A stretch of 48,650 bases of DNA. It comes from CBDUBH01 sp965365345 (GTDB lineage: Bacteria; Bacteroidota; Ignavibacteria; Ignavibacteriales; SURF-24). The position numbers and the translations under genes are program-made. The notes under the pieces are model-generated. The model saw only the letters and a list, made by a program, of their open reading frames with translations, searched no databases and had not been told where the DNA came from. Each line of letters starts with the position of its first letter. The stretch's first letter is position 1. The stretch covers positions 1-48,650 of the forward strand of contig CBDUBH010000014.1 of NCBI GenBank assembly GCA_965365345.1, given 5' to 3'. Below are positions 42,602 to 48,650 of the stretch, one piece after another.

Positions 42602-45019
42602 ATGCAAATTGATCTTGCTACAGATGAAATTAAAAAGGACAAATTTTTACAAAAAGAAATTTTAATTGGTGCGCTTAACGGTTTAAATTCCTGCGTGCTG
42701 ATAATTGAAAAAAACTTTAACATTATCTTTGCAAATGAATTTTCAAAAGGAATTTTTGATCAGGAAAAAATCAGATACGGAAACAATTTATTAGAACAGA
42801 CAACTAAAAATCATAAAGAAAAATTAAACGATTTTATAATTTCGGAAGATGAAAAATATCCGGAGAAAATAAATTTTTCCGGAAACTACGGAAAACAATT
42901 TTCAGCGTGCGTAAGAAAAAAAATCACTTGTGAAAATTTATTTATTCTTTATCTTGAAGAAATTTCATATTCAAAAAAAAGTTCAAATTTAAATTCCGAA
43001 AATGAAATAATTCCTGCCGGTAAAAATTCAGTTGATAACATTAAATCGCACGGAATTTTGGATACCAAATGTTATGAATTTGCAAATCAATTTCCGGGAA
43101 TATTTTTTGAAGTTGATACAGAAGGAAACTTAACTTTTGCAAATGATAAAGCTCTAAAAACTTTCGGATATTCACAAAATGAAATTCAATCTTTAAATCC
43201 CTATAAAATATTTTCCGTTTACGATAAACTTGTTTTAAATCAAATTTTGAGATCGCTTGCCGAAGGAACTGTTACGGGAAATTTGGAATTAAGCGCGGTA
43301 AAAAAAGACGGTACAGTTTTTCCTGTAATTCTTCACGCAATTCCTTTTTTCAAAAACGGAATTACCGCCGGCTTCCGCGGATTTTTAATTGATATTACAG
43401 ACAAGAAAAAGATTGAAGAAGAAGCGATCGAAAAAGAAAAAAGATTCCGTTATGTTTTGGAAAATACTCATTTGCTGAATCTTATTTTAAATGTTGATGG
43501 AACAATTTCTTTTTGCAATGATTATTTTTTGAAAATTACCGGATTTACGCGCGATGAAATTATCGGGAAAGACTGGTTTGATGTTTTAATTCCCGATAAT
43601 CAAAAAAATGACATGTACAGAGTTTATTTTAAATCGATCACCGGAAATAATTTGCCGGATTATCAGGAAAATCTGATTTGCAAAAAAGATGGCGGAGCAG
43701 TTTTAGTCGCGTGGCACAATGCAACTTTAAAAGATAAATTCGGAAATACAATTGCAACAACAAGCATTGGAATTGATATTACCGAAAAAAGAGAAAATGA
43801 AAAGAAACTCGAAATTTACAGGCATCATCTGGAAAAAATGGTTGCCGAAAGAACCGGGCAAATTATTAAGATCAATAAAAAACTGGAAAACAAAATTACC
43901 AGATTAAAATTGATCGAAGAAAAACTGAAAGATCAATATCAATATCTGCATACATTAATAAACACTGTCCCGATTCCTATTTATCTGAAAGATGAGAACG
44001 ACAAATATTTAATTGTAAATGAAGCGTTTCAAAAAGCAACCGGCATAGCTTATGATGAAATCATTGGAAAGGATAATTTTAAAGTTACAAGTAAAGAGAA
44101 TGCTGAAAAATTATCAAAATACAATAAAGAACTTCTGAAAAAACCCGGACATAAAACTTTTGAAGTCAGTTACGATTCACCAGAAGGAGAAATTGTTACG
44201 GTGCTTATTTCAAAAGCATCTTTGGTAAAAGGAAGCGGTGAAATCGCAGGAATTGTTGGCGCTGTTACTGATATCACTCAGCAAAAAAAACTTGAACACA
44301 AAATCAAAAAAGCGCTGGAACATGAAAAAGAATTGAACGAACTTAAAACAAGATTTATTTCTGCAACTTCGCATGAATTCAGAACACCGCTTACTTCAAT
44401 ACTTTCGGCAGCAGATATTTTAGGAATGTACAAAGATCAAATTGATGAAGCAAAATATTTCGAATTGATAAAAATAATTCAAACTTCGGTAGAAAATTTG
44501 AATTCGCTAATTACTGATCTTCATTCGATAAAAGATACCGAAATTAAAGCCGACAGATTTTTTCCGCATGAATTTTCGCTTGAAGATCTTTACGAAGAAA
44601 TTTTAAACGAATTTAAAATAATTACCGAGAACGAAAAGAAATTTGAAACAGTTTTAACAAGCAAAACAAAAATCATTTACGCCGATAGAAAACTTTTAAA
44701 ACAAACAATTACGAATTTAATTAATAACGCGATAAAATATTCGCATCAAAATTCTTTGATTTCATTTAAAATTTCTGATGAAAAAAATTCGTTGAAAATT
44801 TCGGTTGAGGATAATGGAATCGGGATTGAAGAAAAAGATATCAAAAAAATATTCGAGCCGTTTTACCGCGGCAAAAATTCGGAATTTGCGCAGGGCAGCG
44901 GATTGGGACTTTCAATTGTAAAAAAAGCGGTTGATCTTCATAAAGGAAAAATAATTTGCAAAAGTAAACCCGGAAAAGGGACAAAGTTTGAAATTCTCAT
45001 TCCCCAAAAAGATATTTAA
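42602..45019 (+). CDS. soluble multi-PAS sensor histidine kinase
   Basis: An 805-residue kinase without transmembrane helices. It has four PAS-like regions (about 20-125, 155-275, 285-400 and 450-565; the first is diverged), with a short coiled coil near 400-450. Then comes the phosphoacceptor His591 in ATSHEFRTPLTSIL and an intact ATP-binding domain: NLINNAIKYS, DNGIGI, FEPFYRG and GSGLGLSIV. It probably senses a cytoplasmic or diffusible signal. Eight bases separate it from the LytTR regulator gene, its likely partner. Confidence 0.94.
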   Translation: MQIDLATDEIKKDKFLQKEILIGALNGLNSCVLIIEKNFNIIFANEFSKGIFDQEKIRYGNNLLEQTTKNHKEKLNDFIISEDEKYPEKINFSGNYGKQFSACVRKKITCENLFILYLEEISYSKKSSNLNSENEIIPAGKNSVDNIKSHGILDTKCYEFANQFPGIFFEVDTEGNLTFANDKALKTFGYSQNEIQSLNPYKIFSVYDKLVLNQILRSLAEGTVTGNLELSAVKKDGTVFPVILHAIPFFKNGITAGFRGFLIDITDKKKIEEEAIEKEKRFRYVLENTHLLNLILNVDGTISFCNDYFLKITGFTRDEIIGKDWFDVLIPDNQKNDMYRVYFKSITGNNLPDYQENLICKKDGGAVLVAWHNATLKDKFGNTIATTSIGIDITEKRENEKKLEIYRHHLEKMVAERTGQIIKINKKLENKITRLKLIEEKLKDQYQYLHTLINTVPIPIYLKDENDKYLIVNEAFQKATGIAYDEIIGKDNFKVTSKENAEKLSKYNKELLKKPGHKTFEVSYDSPEGEIVTVLISKASLVKGSGEIAGIVGAVTDITQQKKLEHKIKKALEHEKELNELKTRFISATSHEFRTPLTSILSAADILGMYKDQIDEAKYFELIKIIQTSVENLNSLITDLHSIKDTEIKADRFFPHEFSLEDLYEEILNEFKIITENEKKFETVLTSKTKIIYADRKLLKQTITNLINNAIKYSHQNSLISFKISDEKNSLKISVEDNGIGIEEKDIKKIFEPFYRGKNSEFAQGSGLGLSIVKKAVDLHKGKIICKSKPGKGTKFEILIPQKDI

Positions 45020-45027
45020 ACACAATA

Positions 45028-45759
45028 ATGAAAAAAATTCTTTTAATTGAAGATGACGAGAAAATAAGAAAAACAATTTCGATACTTTTGAATTTCAAAG
45101 AATACGAAATTGTAACAGCCGAAAACGGAAATGCCGGATTGCAAATTTTAAAAGATAAAAAACCCGATCTTGTGATTTGCGATATAAATCTGCCTGATCT
45201 TTCCGGATACGAAATTCTTGAAGAGCATAAAAAGAAAAATTTTGCAATTCCGTTTATTTTTCTAACCGCAAAAAACACAATTGAAGATTTAAGAAAAGGA
45301 ATGCGGCAAGGCGCTGATGATTATATTCCAAAGCCGTTCAAAGTTGAAGATCTGCTGGCTTCAATAAAAACGAGATTGGAAAAATCGGAAAAGTTAAAAG
45401 AGAAAATAGTTCAGCAAAAACAAAATGAAAATAATTCCGCTGAAAAAATTTCCGCTGCCGGCAAAAAAAACAAATCAGGTTTTGAGCAGATAAAATATAT
45501 AAGATCGAAAAGCGAATATTCGGAAATCGTAAATTCCGATGGTAAAAAGAAAATGCTTAAAAAATCTTTATCGCAATGGGAAAGTGAATTGGACGAAAAT
45601 TTTTTCAGGGTTCACCGTTCAATTTTGATCAACATAAATTTTTTGCAAAAAATTGAATTGAAAAAAAACGGTGCTTATGTTTATTTAACAGGTGAAGAAA
45701 ATCCTTTTGAAGTAAGCCAAAGAAAACTTTCAAAATTCAAAGAGAAAATTAATCATTAG
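45028..45759 (+). CDS. response regulator with LytTR output domain
   Basis: A 243-residue regulator. The receiver has the acidic pair EDDEK, the phosphorylated Asp52 (CDINLPD), the switch Thr in FLTAK and Lys in PKPFK. After a Lys/Asn-rich linker (about 125-150) the C-terminal LytTR DNA-binding domain carries YIRSKSEYSEIV, FFRVHRSILININFL and the end KLSKFKEK. It follows the multi-PAS kinase and is probably its target. Confidence 0.94.
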   Translation: MKKILLIEDDEKIRKTISILLNFKEYEIVTAENGNAGLQILKDKKPDLVICDINLPDLSGYEILEEHKKKNFAIPFIFLTAKNTIEDLRKGMRQGADDYIPKPFKVEDLLASIKTRLEKSEKLKEKIVQQKQNENNSAEKISAAGKKNKSGFEQIKYIRSKSEYSEIVNSDGKKKMLKKSLSQWESELDENFFRVHRSILININFLQKIELKKNGAYVYLTGEENPFEVSQRKLSKFKEKINH

Positions 45760-45823
45760 CAAAATCCATAAACCTTATCAAAATAATTTTTTGAAAGATC
45801 CATTCTCGAAAAACTATTTTTAG

Positions 45824-45863
45824 AAAAACTGCACTCGCTGAAAAAAAACTGCACTCGCTGAAA
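45824..45863 (+). repeat. 20-base tandem duplication
   Basis: AAAAACTGCACTCGCTGAAA occurs twice in a row, between the LytTR regulator and receiver-kinase genes. It looks like a recent slippage or duplication, or a double binding site. Confidence 0.85.
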
Positions 45864-45948
45864 ATCCCCGAAAGAAAAAAATTCTAAAGCCGAATATTAG
45901 AATAGGATAATAATTTTTTTGCAAACCTGAAAAAAGGGGATCATTTAA

Positions 45949-47028
45949 ATGGAAAAAATAATTGTAGTTGAAGATGAAGTTTCAGTAAGAAGTAACATAG
46001 TAAGCTTGCTAAGTTTGAACGGATTTAGAACTCTGGAAGCCGAAGATGGAAGTGAAGCGCTTGAAAAAATAAAATTTGAAAATCCGGATCTAATAATTTC
46101 GGATGTTATGATGCCGAAAATTGACGGCTTTGAACTTTTGGAAGAGCTTCAAAAATCAAATGAAACTTCTACAATTCCATTTATTTTTTTAACTGCAAAA
46201 ACAGATCCTTCTGATATAAGAAAAGGAATGACAAAAGGCGCTGATGATTATATCCCGAAGCCATTTAAAGCCGCTGATCTTTTAAATGCGATCAATACAA
46301 GATTAAAAAAGAAAAAACAAGTTGATAAAAAATTTATCGAAATAAAAGATCACATTGCAAAATACATTCCGCATGAATTACGCACTCCATTAATCCCGAT
46401 TTTAGGTTACTCGCAAATGATGTGCGAAAATGTTGAATTTTTAACTGCCGAAGATATTAAACAAATGGCAAATGGAATTAACGATGGCGGAAAAAGATTG
46501 CATACAACAGTTGAAAAATTTATCAATTACAGCGAAGCCGAAGCAATTTTAAAAGATTCAGTTGAAAGATCAAAAATAAAAAAAGAACAAATTGATGATG
46601 TGAAAAATTTTATTGAATCAGAAGCAAGGATTGCCGCAGTTCATCATAAACGAAAAGATGATCTGAAATTAAATCTGGATGATTCAAATTTTACACATTC
46701 TAAAACTCATTTAGCTACAATCATCCGCGAAATTACGGAAAATGCTTTTAAATTTTCCAATCCCGAATCTGAAGTTGAAGTAAAAGGAATTGATCTTGAA
46801 AAAAGTTACAGGCTGTTTATCAGAAATAACGGAATCGGGATGACAAAAGATCAAATCAAAAAGATAAGTGCTTTTTTACAATTTGAACGTGACAGTTATC
46901 AGCAGGAAGGAGTAGGACTCGGACTAATTACGGCAAAACTTCTTTCCGAAGCGCTCGGCGGAAATCTTTTTGTAATGAGTGAGAAAAACAAATACACGGA
47001 AGTTATTATAGAAATAGTAAAACAATAA
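45949..47028 (+). CDS. receiver-histidine kinase hybrid with altered G1 box
   Basis: A 359-residue protein with the receiver at the N-terminus (Asp52 in SDVMMPK, Thr in FLTAK, PKPFKA) joined to a histidine kinase core: His142 in IPHELRTPLIPIL and an ATP-binding domain with the N box REITENAFKFS and G2 box GVGLGL. The G1 box reads NNGIG (293-297) where the family has DNGIG; that Asp normally holds the adenine. The receiver is closely like that of the LytTR regulator upstream (same DIRKGM...GADDYIPKPFK layout). AAAGGGGAT precedes the ATG. It comes just before a chemoreceptor gene. Confidence 0.92.
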   Translation: MEKIIVVEDEVSVRSNIVSLLSLNGFRTLEAEDGSEALEKIKFENPDLIISDVMMPKIDGFELLEELQKSNETSTIPFIFLTAKTDPSDIRKGMTKGADDYIPKPFKAADLLNAINTRLKKKKQVDKKFIEIKDHIAKYIPHELRTPLIPILGYSQMMCENVEFLTAEDIKQMANGINDGGKRLHTTVEKFINYSEAEAILKDSVERSKIKKEQIDDVKNFIESEARIAAVHHKRKDDLKLNLDDSNFTHSKTHLATIIREITENAFKFSNPESEVEVKGIDLEKSYRLFIRNNGIGMTKDQIKKISAFLQFERDSYQQEGVGLGLITAKLLSEALGGNLFVMSEKNKYTEVIIEIVKQ

Positions 47029-47051
47029 AAATATAAGGAAGGTAAGGTAGA

Positions 47052-48650
47052 ATGTTAAGATCAATAAAAGGAAAAATTATTCTTTCAATTGCGAGTGCAA
47101 TTTTAATATTGCTTTCAATTTTCGCATATCTTGTATTGAATTCCGTAAGATCTTATGAAGAAGAAGCGGCTTACAATCACATGCGCGATGTTGCAAGAAG
47201 ATATGCAAATGAATTTGCAATAAAATTGCAGACAAATTTTGAATCGGCAAAAATGCTTTCGTTGGCATTGGAAAATTCAAATATGTCAAACAAAGAATCA
47301 ATTCTTGAACAATTAAAAAGAAATTTGGAAAATCATCCTGAACATTTTGCAACTTATGCAATAATAAATTCAGGCGGTCAGGAAAATTTCAATGCGCTTT
47401 TCATAAAAGAAAATAATTCTATCAGAACAACTGAATTTGATTACAGCGAATATGCGGACATGGATTTTTACAAAAATCCGGTTTCAAAAAGAAGCGGTGA
47501 ATTGACCGAACCGTTTTTTTACAAAGGTGAACTTGTAACGGCATTTTCATTTCCGGTTTTCAAAAACGGGGAAGTTATAGGCGTTACCGGAATTTTTGTA
47601 TCGCTTGCTTATATCGATAAAGAAATTGCAGGCATAAAAGTTCTTAACTCCGGATTTGCATCATTGGTTACAAATAATGGAGTTTTCTTATCTGATAAAG
47701 ATAAAGAATCAATCGGTAAAAAAAGCCTGGAATCAACCGCAAAAGAATTTAATGTCCCTGCTTTGATGGAAGTTTCCGAAGGTGTAAAAGCCGGAAATGA
47801 AGGTCATATTGAAACTGTGGATTTTTCAACCGGAAATAATATGATCTTATTTTATTCACCAAGCGGATTTGCAAAATGGGGAATGTTGATTTTGGCCCCT
47901 GAACCGGAGATTTTAGCCGGCGTAAAAAAAGTTACAAAGTTAATGATAACTTTAAGCATCATTACAATTTTAATTATAATCGGAATTCTTTATGTGATTG
48001 CATCAAAATTAATTTCTCCGATAATAAAACTTTCAAAAGCTTCCGGCGAAGTTGCAAGAGGAAATTTTGATGTTCAGATTGATATAAAGACAAATGATGA
48101 AATTGAACAATTAGGAAGTTCATTTTCGAATATGGTTTCGCAGGTTAAAAATTTAATTGCAGAAGCTGAGCAAAAAAGTAATGCAGCGGAATTAGCGGCA
48201 CAAGAAGCAGAACAAGCAAAAATTGCTGCAATGGAACAGGAAAAATATTTAGCGGAAAGTGTTGAAAATTTACTTGAAAAAATGAACGGATTTGCTTCGG
48301 GAGATCTTACCGTAAAAATTAATTCGGAAAATAATGACAGCGTTGGAAAATTATTTAACGGATTTAATTCAACTGTTAGCACGATAAATAATGTGATAAA
48401 AAATATTACAGAGGCGGTTGAAGCCACAGCATCAGCAGCAAGTGAGATCTCATCATCATCAGAAGAGATGGCAGCAGGAGCACACGAACAAACCCAGCAG
48501 GTTTCAGAAGTTGCCTCAGCAGTTGAAGAGATGACAAAGACAATCTTTGAAACAACAACAAATGTAAATGAAGCAAGCCAGCTTTCGATACATGCTTCAG
48601 ATAAGGCAACATTCGGATTTAAGAAAGTAGAAGAGACAAAACAAGGAATT
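47052..48650 (+). CDS. methyl-accepting chemotaxis protein, 3' end beyond window
   Basis: An open frame of 533 codons from the ATG at 47052 (AAGGAAGGTAAGG upstream) to the right edge. It has a transmembrane helix (about 9-27), a periplasmic sensor of dCache type (about 30-290), a second transmembrane helix (about 298-318), a HAMP domain beginning SPIIKLSKASGEVARGNFDV, a HAMP-like second unit (LEKMNGFASGDLTVKIN), and then the start of the signalling coiled coil (ISSSSEEMAAGAHEQTQQ). The tip that binds CheA/CheW is not in the window. Codon use changes near 48410, as noted in the findings. It belongs with the receiver-kinase gene 23 bases upstream. Confidence 0.95.
   Translation, partial: MLRSIKGKIILSIASAILILLSIFAYLVLNSVRSYEEEAAYNHMRDVARRYANEFAIKLQTNFESAKMLSLALENSNMSNKESILEQLKRNLENHPEHFATYAIINSGGQENFNALFIKENNSIRTTEFDYSEYADMDFYKNPVSKRSGELTEPFFYKGELVTAFSFPVFKNGEVIGVTGIFVSLAYIDKEIAGIKVLNSGFASLVTNNGVFLSDKDKESIGKKSLESTAKEFNVPALMEVSEGVKAGNEGHIETVDFSTGNNMILFYSPSGFAKWGMLILAPEPEILAGVKKVTKLMITLSIITILIIIGILYVIASKLISPIIKLSKASGEVARGNFDVQIDIKTNDEIEQLGSSFSNMVSQVKNLIAEAEQKSNAAELAAQEAEQAKIAAMEQEKYLAESVENLLEKMNGFASGDLTVKINSENNDSVGKLFNGFNSTVSTINNVIKNITEAVEATASAASEISSSSEEMAAGAHEQTQQVSEVASAVEEMTKTIFETTTNVNEASQLSIHASDKATFGFKKVEETKQGI

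Overview
The window reads as a stretch of chromosome from an AT-rich, Gram-negative member of the Ignavibacteriota/Bacteroidota side of the tree. Three things point there: two secreted proteins end in a type IX secretion (Por) sorting domain with the NYPNPFNP-type motif; the cbb3 oxidase has fused CcoN-CcoO subunits and the gene order typical of that group; and several genes start on TTG or carry weak ribosome binding sites. The lineage is an inference from protein style, not from a marker gene. I see no rRNA, tRNA, insertion sequence, prophage or CRISPR array.

Layout. 1-5600 (minus strand): an unfinished lipoprotein gene, a membrane-bound CHASE2 sigma-54 activator with an unusual GAFTNA loop, a small membrane protein, a DUF202 protein and a SoxB-like metallophosphoesterase. 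The gap between the activator and the lipoprotein gene holds repeated motifs, a palindrome and a TGGCAC box, laid out like a sigma-54 control region. 5860-7654: a Tat-exported NusG-II-like protein and ApbE (flavinylation). 7747-19920: mostly single housekeeping or accessory genes: two alpha/beta hydrolases, a type IX cargo protein, a BaiN/HI0933-like flavoprotein, ferredoxin, MBL hydrolase plus Rieske protein, QueG, a DHH-like hypothetical protein, TrxB, an FmdB zinc ribbon and a lipoprotein. The long gaps at 14626-15201, 16123-16535 and 18521-18858 are filled with dispersed palindromic repeats.

20180-26212 is an information-processing and energy block: prs, rplY/ctc, pth, the membrane pyrophosphatase hppA, then rpsF-ssb-rpsR-rplI with a structured leader and a strong terminator. 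26612-35058 is a complete cbb3 oxidase locus: the copper ATPase ccoI, ccoS, the fused ccoNO, ccoQ, a mono-haem ccoP, ccoG, ccoH and a TauE/SafE-like membrane protein. It would let the cell build and copper-load a high-affinity terminal oxidase. 35055-37004 carries MgtC-like, rhodanese, DUF1059 and OsmC genes, suggestive of sulfur and oxidative stress handling.

37113-42281 has a large type IX cargo protein with YCF48-like repeats and a lipoprotein M49 peptidase. 42602-48650 is a signalling cluster on the plus strand: a soluble multi-PAS histidine kinase, a LytTR response regulator, a receiver-histidine kinase hybrid with an altered ATP-binding G1 box, and a chemoreceptor that runs off the window. 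The best candidates for something not yet described are the CHASE2 activator with its neighbouring control region and the receiver-kinase/chemoreceptor cluster.
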